From Flavobacterium sp. (GTDB lineage Bacteria > Bacteroidota > Bacteroidia > Flavobacteriales > Flavobacteriaceae): a stretch of DNA of 64,000 nucleotides. The position numbers and the translations under genes were made by a program. Location of the stretch: assembly GCF_027483985.1 (NCBI RefSeq), contig NZ_JAIXTJ010000050.1, positions 62,001-126,000 of the forward strand, read 5' to 3'. Under the pieces are notes generated by a model, which made no database searches, was not told where the DNA came from, and saw only the letters and a program-made list of their open reading frames with translations. Of the stretch, positions 1 to 8,504 are shown piece after piece (position 1 is the stretch's first letter; every line of letters starts with the position of its first letter).

Positions 1-422
1 TCTGTGTTGTATTCAGGTAAATCTGGAAAAACTAATATTGTTATGTCAGATTCCGTATTACAAGCAAAATTTCCATAATTAACGGTTATTGCATCTTGTA
101 TTGCTTTGGGGACAATACTCATTTTCTTAACAGCAACAACTCGACTTCCAGCAGTACAGAGGTTTATATACCAACAAACTAATGATTCCCAAGCAGTTCC
201 GCTTGCAGACAATTCTCCTTGACCTCGTCCACCGCCACCAGTTGACCTAAAGATATCTGATAAATGGTCTCCAAGATTTAAGATTTCATTTTCAGTATAA
301 TTTTTTCCTAAAAGGCTTAGAATTTCTAGTCGCCAAGTTTGCCAACAATTTTGATATGTATTTGTGCTAAAAACATTGTCAACTGCTAATTTTCTTAATT
401 GATCGGGAACAGTATTGTACAT
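1..422 (-). CDS. Partial protein, possible type II restriction endonuclease (N-terminal ~140 aa)
   Basis: This open frame starts at an ATG at 422 and runs off the left edge with no stop, so only about 140 residues are visible. It is absent from the ORF track because it is truncated. The visible part includes a glycine-rich stretch (STGGGGRGQGE), then SASGTAWESLVCWYINL, and later NTESDITILVF. An early Glu/Trp helix followed by an acidic beta strand resembles PD-(D/E)XK restriction endonucleases, and the SGxAWExLVxWYxN pattern recalls type II enzymes, but I cannot name a family with certainty. The frame upstream of the ATG also looks coding for about 23 codons but has no other start codon. A TATATTTG box lies about 50 bp upstream. 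The function call is tentative; that it is a real gene is more secure. Confidence 0.45.
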   Translation of the reverse strand, partial: MYNTVPDQLRKLAVDNVFSTNTYQNCWQTWRLEILSLLGKNYTENEILNLGDHLSDIFRSTGGGGRGQGELSASGTAWESLVCWYINLCTAGSRVVAVKKMSIVPKAIQDAITVNYGNFACNTESDITILVFPDLPEYNT

Positions 423-468
423 ATGAATTAAAGTTATGTGATAAATGTTTGAGTTAAAATAAGAATTC

Positions 469-476
469 CAAATATA
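469..476 (-). promoter_or_regulatory. Putative -7 box (TATATTTG) for the left-edge gene
   Basis: On the minus strand this reads TATATTTG, an exact match to the Bacteroidota -7 consensus TAnnTTTG. It would give a leader of roughly 40 nt before the ATG at 422. No convincing -33 TTTG was found at the usual spacing. Confidence 0.4.
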
Positions 477-699
477 ATCATTAAATGTAAATTACTTTAT
501 TGATGCAAATAAAATTTAAAACTAGTATATTTAATAAATAATTTAATAATTATATTTTTAACTTAACAATGCATTTATCATAAAAAAATATTTGTATATG
601 GAGTTAATGATTAAAAATTATATTTGCATCTCTATGATAGGATTTATTTAGTAATCGGTATAGTTATTTTAGGACGGGTCAGGTACATAGAATAAGTAC

Positions 700-780
700 A
701 GATAAAGCATAGATAAAGCATAGATAAAGCATAGATAAAGCATAGATAAAGCATAGATAAAGCATAGATAAAGCATAGAT
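700..780. repeat. Tandem 11-bp repeat, 7 perfect copies
   Basis: The unit AGATAAAGCAT is repeated seven times without a single mismatch from 700 to 776, followed by a partial AGAT. The period is close to one helical turn. There are no spacers, so it is not a CRISPR array. Perfect identity of all copies suggests recent slippage or expansion. Confidence 0.97.
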
Positions 781-884
781 AGTGTATGAAAACTGCATTT
801 ATAACCTATGAATTTAAAGAACAACTATAGTACCTCTAAATAGCTTCCCAAAAAGGTCCATTTTATTAAGAAAGGCGAGAATCA

Positions 885-933
885 AATCCTCAATCCTCAA
901 TCCTCAATCCTCAATCTTCAATCTTCAATCCTC
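885..933. repeat. Tandem 7-bp repeat, 7 copies (AATCCTC/AATCTTC)
   Basis: Seven consecutive heptamers are present: four AATCCTC, two AATCTTC and one AATCCTC, then the array decays into AACCCCA. Other heptamer arrays of different sequence occur before sucD and acs. Confidence 0.95.
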
Positions 934-1109
934 AACCCCAACTACAATTTCTCAAATTACTCCAATTTCTCTGATCTGTGTTCTAAAAAAAATTAGTGCC
1001 AATCCGCTTTATTTGTATCATTAGCGTTCCATATTATACAATTCATTACAAACAATAAAATCCACAAAGAATTCCGCAAAAATAATAGGAGAAACGAATC
1101 ACTTTTTTA

Positions 1110-1117
1110 TATTTTTG
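1110..1117 (+). promoter_or_regulatory. -7 box TATTTTTG upstream of the E1 dehydrogenase gene
   Basis: TATTTTTG matches TAnnTTTG exactly and sits about 21 bp before the ATG at 1139. Because it overlaps the TTG proposed as start in the ORF track (1115), it argues that the real start is the downstream ATG. Confidence 0.55.
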
Positions 1118-1138
1118 CAAGGCTTAAAAAACAAACCA

Positions 1139-3115
1139 ATGAATTTCGATAGAAAAGATTTATCCAACATACAATTATTAGATTTATATAAAAGACTACT
1201 AAAACCTAGACTGATAGAAGAAAAAATGCTTATTCTGTTACGTCAAGGTAAAGTATCAAAATGGTTTTCGGGTATCGGGCAAGAAGCTATTTCTGTGGGA
1301 ATCACAGCGGCTTTAGACCAAGACGAATACATTTTACCAATGCACCGCAATTTGGGAGTGTTCACTTCGCGTGACATTCCGTTGCACCGTTTGTTCTCAC
1401 AATGGCAAGGTAAAAAAACCGGATTCACCAAAGGTCGCGACAGAAGTTTTCACTTCGGTACGCAAGAATTCCACATCATCGGAATGATTTCGCATCTCGG
1501 ACCGCAAATGGGCGTAGCCGATGGAATCGCTTTAGCAAACAAGTTAAAGAAAAACGGAAAAATTACCGCAGTTTTTACAGGTGAAGGCGCTACTAGTGAA
1601 GGCGATTTTCACGAAGCGCTTAACATAGCATCAGTTTGGGATTTGCCAGTTTTATTCGTAATCGAAAACAATGGCTACGGTCTTTCAACGCCAACCAACG
1701 AACAATACCGTTGCGAAAACCTTGCCGATAAAGGTGTAGGTTACGGAATGGAAAGCCACATAATTGATGGTAATAACATCTTGGAAGTTTACACTAAAAT
1801 TGCTGAGTTAAAAGCTTCGCTAGCGGTAAATCCTAGACCAGTTTTATTAGAATTCAAAACGTTTAGAATGCGCGGGCACGAAGAGGCGAGTGGTACAAAA
1901 TACGTTCCACAAGAATTAATGGACATGTGGGCAATCAAAGATCCAATTGCTAACTACAAAAACTATTTGGTTGATGTTGGTGTTCTATCAGAAGAATTAG
2001 ACTCCGAATTCAAAGCGGTTATCAAAGCAGAAATCGACGAACATTGGGCAATCACACAAGCAGAACCTGAAGTAGTTGCGGACTTAACCGAAGAATTAAA
2101 TGATATGTTTGAACCGTATCAATTTGAGGAAGTTAACCCAAGTTCAGAAATGGAAAACATTCGTGTGGTTGATGCAATAACGCAAGCTTTAAAACAGTCA
2201 ATGGAACGCCACAGTAATTTAGTGATTATGGGTCAAGACATCGCTGAATATGGTGGAGCTTTCAAAATTACAGAAGGTTTTGTAGAGGCCTTTGGAAAAG
2301 ATAGAGTAAGAAATACACCAATTTGCGAAAGTGCTGTAGTTTCAGCAGCCAACGGATTGTCAATCAACGGATATAAAGCCATCGTCGAAATGCAGTTTGC
2401 CGATTTCGTATCGACAGGTTTTAATCCAATAGTGAATTTATTAGCTAAACAACACTACCGTTGGGGTGAAAAATCCGATGTTGTAGTGCGAATGCCTTGT
2501 GGTGGTGGCACACAAGCCGGACCATTTCACTCACAAACAAACGAAGCGTGGTTTACCAAAACACCAGGTTTAAAAGTGGTTTATCCGGCATTTCCTTATG
2601 ATGTAAAAGGGTTGTTGAACACCGCAATTAATGATCCAAACCCAGTGATGTTTTTCGAACACAAACAATTGTACCGTTCGGTGTATCAAGATGTTCCTAA
2701 AGAATATTACACCATTCCATTCGGAAAAGCTGCGTTGGTGAAAGAAGGCACAGAGGTAACGATTATTTCTTTTGGAGCAGGAGTGCATTGGGCATTAGAT
2801 ACCTTATCTAAAAATCCGCAAATTAAAGCCGATTTAATTGATTTAAGAACTTTACAACCGCTAGATACTGAAACAATTTTTGCCTCAGTAAAGAAAACAG
2901 GAAAAGTAATTATTCTGCAAGAAGACACCTTGTTTGGCGGAATCTCAAGCGATATTTCGGCGTTAATTATGGAAAATTGTTTTGAATATTTAGATGCTCC
3001 AGTAAAACGTATAGGAAGTATTGAAAGCGCAATCCCTTTTGTAAAAGCTTTAGAAGATCAATATTTGCCAAAAACTAGATTTGAAGAAGGATTATTAGAA
3101 TTATTGAAATATTAA
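1139..3115 (+). CDS. Fused 2-oxoacid dehydrogenase E1 alpha/beta subunit (branched-chain or pyruvate type)
   Basis: A thiamine-diphosphate-dependent E1 decarboxylase in which alpha and beta subunits are one 658-residue chain, as in many Bacteroidota. The alpha half (about 1-330) has the ThDP signature GEGATSEG ending in ENN near residues 147-174. The beta half starts near residue 340 with [15 protein letters not shown] and contains [11 protein letters not shown]. It would decarboxylate a 2-oxoacid and pass the acyl group to a lipoyl E2, which is not in this window. The family is often annotated as branched-chain 2-oxoacid dehydrogenase; substrate cannot be settled from sequence alone. I moved the start from TTG 1115 to ATG 1139, because the TTG lies in the -7 box and the family begins at MNFDRKDL. 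A 74-residue gene follows 4 bp downstream. Confidence 0.93.
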   Translation: MNFDRKDLSNIQLLDLYKRLLKPRLIEEKMLILLRQGKVSKWFSGIGQEAISVGITAALDQDEYILPMHRNLGVFTSRDIPLHRLFSQWQGKKTGFTKGRDRSFHFGTQEFHIIGMISHLGPQMGVADGIALANKLKKNGKITAVFTGEGATSEGDFHEALNIASVWDLPVLFVIENNGYGLSTPTNEQYRCENLADKGVGYGMESHIIDGNNILEVYTKIAELKASLAVNPRPVLLEFKTFRMRGHEEASGTKYVPQELMDMWAIKDPIANYKNYLVDVGVLSEELDSEFKAVIKAEIDEHWAITQAEPEVVADLTEELNDMFEPYQFEEVNPSSEMENIRVVDAITQALKQSMERHSNLVIMGQDIAEYGGAFKITEGFVEAFGKDRVRNTPICESAVVSAANGLSINGYKAIVEMQFADFVSTGFNPIVNLLAKQHYRWGEKSDVVVRMPCGGGTQAGPFHSQTNEAWFTKTPGLKVVYPAFPYDVKGLLNTAINDPNPVMFFEHKQLYRSVYQDVPKEYYTIPFGKAALVKEGTEVTIISFGAGVHWALDTLSKNPQIKADLIDLRTLQPLDTETIFASVKKTGKVIILQEDTLFGGISSDISALIMENCFEYLDAPVKRIGSIESAIPFVKALEDQYLPKTRFEEGLLELLKY

Positions 3116-3119
3116 TAAA

Positions 3120-3344
3120 ATGAAACCTTTAACCGAAAAGTTGTTGTTAGAAGACGCAACGGTGCACAAAGTACAGTTCGACAAAGAATGGTTTTACAAC
3201 CTCGACGATATGAAGTTTTACTTAAACGAAGACTTATCGGAAGTGGAATACATTCATTTGCCGATGTTGGTTTTCGGTGAAGAAGAAATTGTAAAGTGTT
3301 GCACGCTAGAGGATATACTTCGCGGTCGAAAAGAAAAAGAATAG
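3120..3344 (+). CDS. Small hypothetical protein, 74 aa
   Basis: An acidic 74-residue protein that starts 4 bp after the E1 stop and so is probably co-transcribed with it. It has no signal peptide or membrane segment. The stretch VQFDKEWFYNLDDMKFYL vaguely resembles the start of Bro-N/antirepressor-type domains, but it is far too short to assign. Its stop abuts the stop of the convergent SRPBCC gene with no spacing. Function unknown. Confidence 0.7.
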   Translation: MKPLTEKLLLEDATVHKVQFDKEWFYNLDDMKFYLNEDLSEVEYIHLPMLVFGEEEIVKCCTLEDILRGRKEKE

Positions 3345-3764
3345 CTAGTGGTTTTCTACTAGCTTTTTGAAATTATTCAAAATAGCCTGCCAACCATCTT
3401 TTTGCAACTCCACTGAATTCATCGTTTCGGCTTCGAAGGTTTCTACTACTTCAACAGTATCTCCAATAGCAATAAAATCGATGCTTACTTCACGGTTGTC
3501 GTCTAAAACATATTTAATAGCTTTGTTTTGGATGACTTCAAGGTAAGTGCCTTCAAAATCAAAACTAACACTACCGTCTTTAGCAGCCATAGTATAAGAG
3601 AAACGTCCGCGTGGAGTTAAAGTATTAGTGGCTTTAACAGTATGCCAATCCTCAGAAGCGTTGTTCCATAGCATAATTTTTTCTGGTGTGGTCCAATAAT
3701 TCCACACTTTATCTAAAGTACTTTTAATGGTACATTCTACTGTGATTTTTGTTTTAATTTCCAT
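3345..3764 (-). CDS. SRPBCC / AHSA1-like domain protein
   Basis: A 139-residue cytoplasmic protein of the START/Bet v1-like superfamily, in the group related to the C-terminal domain of the Hsp90 activator Aha1. Features seen are an initial strand ending in TVECTIKSTLDKVWNYWTTP, a central glycine turn around RGRFSY, and a C-terminal helix containing GWQAILNNFKKLVE. These proteins form a hydrophobic cavity for a small ligand, but substrates are seldom known. It is a lone convergent gene touching the preceding small ORF. Family call is good, function unknown. Confidence 0.85.
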   Translation of the reverse strand: MEIKTKITVECTIKSTLDKVWNYWTTPEKIMLWNNASEDWHTVKATNTLTPRGRFSYTMAAKDGSVSFDFEGTYLEVIQNKAIKYVLDDNREVSIDFIAIGDTVEVVETFEAETMNSVELQKDGWQAILNNFKKLVENH

Positions 3765-3866
3765 TTGCTAGATATAAAATTAACTATTGTTTAAGCAAAT
3801 TTAAAAAAATTAACAAAACAATTGACATCTCCACAGAAAATAGTTTTTTGTTTTTAACATTTGCCT

Positions 3867-3874
3867 TATATTTG
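3867..3874 (+). promoter_or_regulatory. -7 box TATATTTG upstream of the HD-domain gene
   Basis: An exact TAnnTTTG match with a TTTG at 3847-3850 about 16 bp upstream as a -33 candidate. It lies inside the ORF-track version of the gene, which supports the GTG at 3896 as the true start. Confidence 0.5.
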
Positions 3875-3895
3875 TGTAAAATAAACAAGCACTTA

Positions 3896-5131
3896 GTGAA
3901 TCCAACCAATAAACTTAAAATATTTAACGATCCTATTTACGGATTTATTACCATACCAAATACCTTAATTTACGATTTAATTCAACATCCGTACTTTCAA
4001 AGGTTACGACGCATTTCTCAAATGGGTATGTCTTATTTGGTTTATCCAGGAGCACATCACACCCGATTTCATCACGCTTTAGGTTGTATGCACGTGATGC
4101 AAAAAGCGATTCAAACACTTCAATTCAAAGGTGTTTCTATTTCAAAAGAAGAAGAAAATGCTTTGTTAATCGCCATTTTATTACATGATATTGGTCACGG
4201 TCCGTTTTCTCACGCAATGGAACATAGTATCGTAGAAGATGTGCACCACGAAGAGATTTCATTGCTGTTTATGAATGAGTTAAATGAAGAATTTGACGGA
4301 AAATTAGCGCTTGCCATTCAAATATTTAAAGGAGAATACCATAGAAAATTTATGTACCAATTGATTTCAAGTCAACTAGATATGGATCGAATGGATTACC
4401 TTAGAAGAGATAGTTTTTATAGCGGTGTAGCCGAAGGAAACATCAACAGCGAACGTTTGATTCAAATGATGGACGTGCAAGATGATTTTCTAGTAATCGA
4501 AGAAAAAGGAATTTACTCCGTAGAAAAATTTTTAGTTGCACGACGTTTGATGTATTGGCAAGCATATCTTCACAAAACCAGTGTCGTAGCAGAAATCATT
4601 TTAATGAAGATTCTAAAAAGAGCCAAAGAATTAACTCAAAAAGGAATTCACCTAGAATGCAGCAAACCCTTGTTGTTTTTTATGGAGCATAAGATTTCAT
4701 TAGAACTATTTGACAAACAAACCATAAAAACCTTTGCTTTACTTGACGATCACGACGTAATGGGTGCTATCAAAGCGTGGCAATTTAATGATGATTTTGT
4801 ATTGAGTTCGCTTTGCAAAATGATCATCAATAGAGATTTATTAAAGATTAAAATGTCGGACGAGAAACCAGAAAAAGAAGGTTTAATAGATTTAAAGAAG
4901 AAATTCATAGCATTGCATCCCATTTCTGATAAAGAAGCAGATTATTTTATTTTCAAAGGAAAATTAAAAAATCAAGCCTACAGTAAACTGAGCGAACCGA
5001 TTAGAATACTCAAAAAAGACCGAACTATTGAAGATGTTGTAGAAGCATCCGATCAATTGCATTTGAAAGCTTTGTCCAAACCAGTGACTAAATATTTTAT
5101 ATGTTTTCCAAAAGTACTATTAGATACCTAG
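3896..5131 (+). CDS. HD-domain phosphohydrolase (dGTPase/SAMHD1-like)
   Basis: About 411 residues with the metal-dependent HD fold: FHHALGCMHV, the core LLHDIGHGPFSH, and the later aspartate in LDMDRMDYLRRDS. This arrangement matches dNTP triphosphohydrolase-like proteins such as the YdhJ/SAMHD1 group, which hydrolyse nucleotides. I chose GTG 3896 (protein starting MNPTNKLKIFND) rather than 3848, because a perfect -7 box lies between the two and the upstream codons encode an unlikely hydrophobic lead. It precedes the lipid A genes, an order I recall from other flavobacteria. The exact substrate is unknown. Confidence 0.88.
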   Translation: MNPTNKLKIFNDPIYGFITIPNTLIYDLIQHPYFQRLRRISQMGMSYLVYPGAHHTRFHHALGCMHVMQKAIQTLQFKGVSISKEEENALLIAILLHDIGHGPFSHAMEHSIVEDVHHEEISLLFMNELNEEFDGKLALAIQIFKGEYHRKFMYQLISSQLDMDRMDYLRRDSFYSGVAEGNINSERLIQMMDVQDDFLVIEEKGIYSVEKFLVARRLMYWQAYLHKTSVVAEIILMKILKRAKELTQKGIHLECSKPLLFFMEHKISLELFDKQTIKTFALLDDHDVMGAIKAWQFNDDFVLSSLCKMIINRDLLKIKMSDEKPEKEGLIDLKKKFIALHPISDKEADYFIFKGKLKNQAYSKLSEPIRILKKDRTIEDVVEASDQLHLKALSKPVTKYFICFPKVLLDT

Positions 5132-5149
5132 TATTTCATTAAATTTTAA

Positions 5150-5157
5150 TATTTTTG
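5150..5157 (+). promoter_or_regulatory. -7 box TATTTTTG upstream of a 30-codon ORF and lpxD
   Basis: Exact TAnnTTTG match. The ATG of a 30-codon ORF begins only 6 bp after the box, so a transcript starting here would be leaderless or nearly so. Confidence 0.45.
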
Positions 5158-5162
5158 CGCCA

Positions 5163-5255
5163 ATGAAACGAGCCTTTAAATTTGTTAATTCTATTTTTGA
5201 GTATATTTGCGAGTTCCATTTTATTCCAATGGAAAATATTTTTTTATATAAATGA
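5163..5255 (+). CDS. Possible leader micro-ORF, 30 aa, overlapping the lpxD start
   Basis: A 30-codon frame starting MKRAFKFVNS and ending in FLYK. Its TGA stop overlaps the lpxD ATG as ATGA, an arrangement that often signals translational coupling. It is preceded immediately by a TATTTTTG box, and a second -7 box lies within it. It is too short to judge by composition and may be chance. It is listed because of the exact stop/start overlap. Confidence 0.25.
   Translation: MKRAFKFVNSIFEYICEFHFIPMENIFLYK
5202..5209 (+). promoter_or_regulatory. -7 box TATATTTG for lpxD
   Basis: Exact TAnnTTTG match with TTTG at 5181-5184, exactly 17 bp upstream, as -33 element. The lpxD ATG lies about 42 bp downstream. 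This is the better placed of the two boxes for lpxD. Confidence 0.55.
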
Positions 5256-6271
5256 AATTTACAGCTGAACAAATTGCGGGTATTTTAGAAGGTGAAGTAG
5301 TAGGAAATCCTAATGCTGAAGTTTTTAAATTGTCAAAAATAGAAGAAGGATCTACAGGTTCACTTACTTTTTTGTCCAATCCCAAATATCAGAACTTTAT
5401 ATATTCTACTCAAGCTTCGGTTACCATTGTAAACAAATCTTTTGAGCCAGAACAAGCAATTTCTACTACGTTAATCAAAGTAGAAGATGCTTACCAATCC
5501 TTTTCTAAATTACTAGAATATTACAATCAAGTCAAATTGATGAAATCAGGTATCGAACAACCATCAGTAATCTCTGAAGGTGTTGAATACGGAAGGGATT
5601 TATATTTAGGTAGTTTTTGTTACGTTGGTAAAAATGTAAAAATTGGAAATAACGTAAAAATTTATCCCAACACATTCATCGGTGACAATGTAATTATTGG
5701 TGATAATTGTGTGTTTTTTGCTGGAGTCAGAGTTTATTCTGAAACTGAAATAGGATCAAATTGTGTACTTCATTCTGGAACAATAATTGGTTCAGATGGT
5801 TTTGGATTTGCGCCGCTCGAAGATGGAACTTATAGCAAAATTCCTCAAATTGGAAATGTGATATTAGAAGACAATGTTGAAGTGGGTTCTTGTACTACAA
5901 TAGATAGAGCAACAATGGGTTCAACAATCATCAGAAAAGGAGTGAAGTTGGACAATCAAATCCAAATAGCCCACAATGTTGAAATTGGTGAAAATACCGT
6001 AATTGCATCGCAAACAGGTGTAGCAGGTTCAACCAAAATTGGCAAAAATTGCATGATTGGCGGACAAGTAGGAATTGTGGGTCACATTACAATAGGAAAT
6101 GGCGTTAGAATTCAAGCGCAATCCGGAATAGGTAAAAGCATTGGCGATGGCGAAGTGGTTCAAGGAACGCCAGCCTTTAATTATGGAGATTTTAGTAAGT
6201 CCTACGTACATTTTAGAAATTTACCTAAAATTGTTGCTGATTTACACGATTTAAAAAAGAAAATACAATAA
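5252..6271 (+). CDS. lpxD: UDP-3-O-(3-hydroxyacyl)glucosamine N-acyltransferase
   Basis: Adds the second 3-hydroxyacyl chain, from acyl-ACP, to UDP-3-O-acylglucosamine in the third step of lipid A synthesis, in the cytoplasm. The 339 residues match the usual LpxD length: an N-terminal uridine-binding domain of about 100 residues, then a left-handed beta helix of hexapeptide repeats (for example IGNNVKIYPNTFIGDNVIIG). The catalytic histidine lies in QIAHNVEIG. It is first in a tight run with lpxC/fabZ (23 bp) and lpxA. A second, shorter LpxD-like gene lies at 9132. Confidence 0.95.
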   Translation: MKFTAEQIAGILEGEVVGNPNAEVFKLSKIEEGSTGSLTFLSNPKYQNFIYSTQASVTIVNKSFEPEQAISTTLIKVEDAYQSFSKLLEYYNQVKLMKSGIEQPSVISEGVEYGRDLYLGSFCYVGKNVKIGNNVKIYPNTFIGDNVIIGDNCVFFAGVRVYSETEIGSNCVLHSGTIIGSDGFGFAPLEDGTYSKIPQIGNVILEDNVEVGSCTTIDRATMGSTIIRKGVKLDNQIQIAHNVEIGENTVIASQTGVAGSTKIGKNCMIGGQVGIVGHITIGNGVRIQAQSGIGKSIGDGEVVQGTPAFNYGDFSKSYVHFRNLPKIVADLHDLKKKIQ

Positions 6272-6294
6272 CAAACAAAACTAGATTGAATATT

Positions 6295-7683
6295 ATGGTT
6301 AAGCAAAAAACCATCAAAAGTGAAATTTCACTTACAGGTGTTGGATTACATACAGGAAAAGAAGTCAAGATGACTTTTAAACCTGCACCAATAAACAACG
6401 GTTTTACATTCGTAAGAGTTGATTTAGAAGGAAGTCCGATCATTGAAGCGGATGCAAATTATGTGGTAAATACCCAAAGAGGAACTAATTTAGAAAAACT
6501 TGGTGTCAAAATTCAAACATCAGAGCACGTTTTAGCGGCCTTTGTTGGTTGTGATGTAGATAATGCAATCATAGAATTGAATGAATCTGAACCACCAATT
6601 ATGGACGGTTCATCTAAATATTTCGTAGAAGCAATTGAAAAAGTAGGTGTTGAAGAACAAGAAGCTGAACGTAAATATTATGTAGTTAAAGAAGTAATTT
6701 CCTTTACAGATGAAGCTACAGGTAGCGAAATTTTAGTAATGCCTTCTGAAGATTATCAAGTTACCGCAATGGTTGATTTTGGTACAAAAGTATTAGGCAC
6801 ACAAAATGCTACTCTTAAAAATTTATCCGATTTTAAAACTGAAATTGCTAATTGTAGAACGTTTAGTTTTCTTCACGAACTAGAAAGCTTACTAGATAAC
6901 GGGTTAATAAAAGGAGGTGATTTAAATAACGCCATTGTCTATGTTGATAAAGAAATATCTCCAAACACAATGGAAAATCTAAAGAAAGCCTTCGGAAAAG
7001 AAACTATTGCGGTTAAAGAAAACGGTATCTTAGATAACCTAACATTGCATTATCCTAATGAAGCGGCTCGTCATAAATTACTTGATGTCATCGGAGATTT
7101 AGCCCTTGTTGGAATCCGAATTAAAGGAAAGGTAATCGCCAATAAACCTGGTCATTTTGTAAATACGCAGTTTGCTAAAAAATTATCTAAAATCATTAAA
7201 ATCGAACAAAAGAATTATGTTCCAACTTATGATTTAAACCTACCTCCATTAATGGATATTCATCAAATTATGAATATTCTTCCACATCGTCCACCTTTTT
7301 TATTGATTGATAGAATCATTGAAATGTCAGAAACACACGTGGTTGGTATGAAAAATGTAACGATGAACGAAAATTTCTTTGTCGGACATTTTCCAGATGC
7401 ACCAGTAATGCCAGGCGTTTTAATTGTGGAAGCAATGGCGCAATCAGGTGGAATCTTAGTACTAAGTACGGTTCCAGATCCTGAAAATTATTTGACTTAT
7501 TTTATGAAAATTGATAATGTTAAGTTCAAATACAAAGTGCTTCCTGGTGATACCTTAATATTCAAATGTGATTTAATTTCTCCTATCAGAAGAGGAATTT
7601 GTCACATGCAAGCCAACGCTTATGCTAACGGAAGATTAGTTGCTGAAGCAGAATTAATGGCTCAAATAGCTAAAAAACAATAA
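6295..7683 (+). CDS. lpxC/fabZ: Bifunctional UDP-3-O-acyl-N-acetylglucosamine deacetylase / 3-hydroxyacyl-ACP dehydratase
   Basis: A Bacteroidota-type fusion of LpxC, the committed zinc deacetylase of lipid A synthesis, with FabZ, the dehydratase of fatty acid elongation. In the LpxC part (about 1-300) the zinc ligands are seen in SEHVLAAFVG and HKLLDVIGD, and the catalytic histidine in KPGHFVNTQ. In the FabZ part (about 315-462) HRPPFLLIDRI and GHFPDAPVMPG carry the catalytic His and the later Glu. Joining two enzymes that compete for 3-hydroxyacyl-ACP could balance lipid A and membrane lipid synthesis; this is inference. The ORF track begins at TTG 6286; I prefer ATG 6295 (MVKQKTIKSE). Confidence 0.96.
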   Translation: MVKQKTIKSEISLTGVGLHTGKEVKMTFKPAPINNGFTFVRVDLEGSPIIEADANYVVNTQRGTNLEKLGVKIQTSEHVLAAFVGCDVDNAIIELNESEPPIMDGSSKYFVEAIEKVGVEEQEAERKYYVVKEVISFTDEATGSEILVMPSEDYQVTAMVDFGTKVLGTQNATLKNLSDFKTEIANCRTFSFLHELESLLDNGLIKGGDLNNAIVYVDKEISPNTMENLKKAFGKETIAVKENGILDNLTLHYPNEAARHKLLDVIGDLALVGIRIKGKVIANKPGHFVNTQFAKKLSKIIKIEQKNYVPTYDLNLPPLMDIHQIMNILPHRPPFLLIDRIIEMSETHVVGMKNVTMNENFFVGHFPDAPVMPGVLIVEAMAQSGGILVLSTVPDPENYLTYFMKIDNVKFKYKVLPGDTLIFKCDLISPIRRGICHMQANAYANGRLVAEAELMAQIAKKQ

Positions 7684-7686
7684 CTT

Positions 7687-8472
7687 ATGAATCAACCACT
7701 AGCATACGTACATCCAGGAGCAAAAATTGCAAGAAACGTCGTAATTGATCCTTTTACGACCATTCATAACAATGTTGAAATTGGAGAAGGAACTTGGATT
7801 GGTTCTAATGTTACCATTATGGAAGGCGCAAGAATTGGTAAAAATTGTAATATTTTTCCAGGCGCAGTAATCTCAGCAGTTCCACAAGATTTGAAATTTG
7901 GAGGTGAAGAATCACTTGCGATAATTGGTGATAACACTACAGTAAGAGAATGTGTTACAATAAATAGAGGTACAGTAGCATCAGGTCAAACAAGAATTGG
8001 AAAAAACTGTTTGATTATGGCAACAGCTCACATTGCGCACGATTGTCACATTGGAGATAACGCAATTATTGTAAACGGAGTTGCATTGGCAGGTCACGTT
8101 ATTGTTGGAAATTATGCTATCATTGGTGGTTTAGCTGCCATTCATCAATTCATTCACATTGGTGATCACGCAATGATTTCAGGAGGTTCGTTAGTTAGAA
8201 AAGACGTGCCACCTTTTACTAAAGCAGCAAAAGAACCGCTATCTTATGTCGGAATTAATTCTGTAGGTTTAAGAAGAAGAGGTTTTACTTCTGAAAAAAT
8301 TAGAGAAATTCAAGATATTTACAGAATCTTATATCAAAAAAATTATAATACCTCTCAAGCGGTTGGTATTATAGAAGCGGAAATGGCCGCATCTCCTGAA
8401 CGAGATGAAATATTAGATTTCATCAGAAACTCTTCACGAGGAATCATGAAAGGTTATTCAGGCTCATATTAA
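7687..8472 (+). CDS. lpxA: UDP-N-acetylglucosamine O-acyltransferase
   Basis: Catalyses the first step of lipid A synthesis, moving a 3-hydroxyacyl group from ACP to the 3-OH of UDP-GlcNAc. The 261 residues match the family length. A beta helix of hexapeptide repeats fills the first 190 residues, with the catalytic histidine in AHIAHDCHIG, followed by a helical C-terminal domain beginning at the RRRGFTSEKI segment. It starts 3 bp after lpxC/fabZ, so it is clearly co-transcribed. Confidence 0.96.
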   Translation: MNQPLAYVHPGAKIARNVVIDPFTTIHNNVEIGEGTWIGSNVTIMEGARIGKNCNIFPGAVISAVPQDLKFGGEESLAIIGDNTTVRECVTINRGTVASGQTRIGKNCLIMATAHIAHDCHIGDNAIIVNGVALAGHVIVGNYAIIGGLAAIHQFIHIGDHAMISGGSLVRKDVPPFTKAAKEPLSYVGINSVGLRRRGFTSEKIREIQDIYRILYQKNYNTSQAVGIIEAEMAASPERDEILDFIRNSSRGIMKGYSGSY

Positions 8473-8504
8473 AAAATAAAAATTAAAAATTAAAAATAAT
8501 AAAA

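Larger units (their letters stand above)
423..1109. other. Long intergenic region with two tandem repeats
   Basis: About 690 bp lies between the left-edge gene and the E1 dehydrogenase gene. I see no open reading frame with coding character. It holds the promoter of the left gene, an 11-bp tandem repeat (700-780) and a 7-bp tandem repeat (885-933). The section from about 975 to 1040 (GATCTGTGTTC, ATTAGTGCCAATCC) resembles decayed intergenic repeats recalled from other flavobacteria. It may mark the boundary between an accessory segment and the conserved core. Confidence 0.6.

Noticed and set aside
700-933. Tandem repeats as a CRISPR array
   Set aside because: Units are 7 and 11 bp with no spacers, and no cas genes are present.
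1115-1138. TTG start of the E1 dehydrogenase gene
   Set aside because: It overlaps a perfect -7 promoter box, and the family sequence begins at the ATG at 1139.
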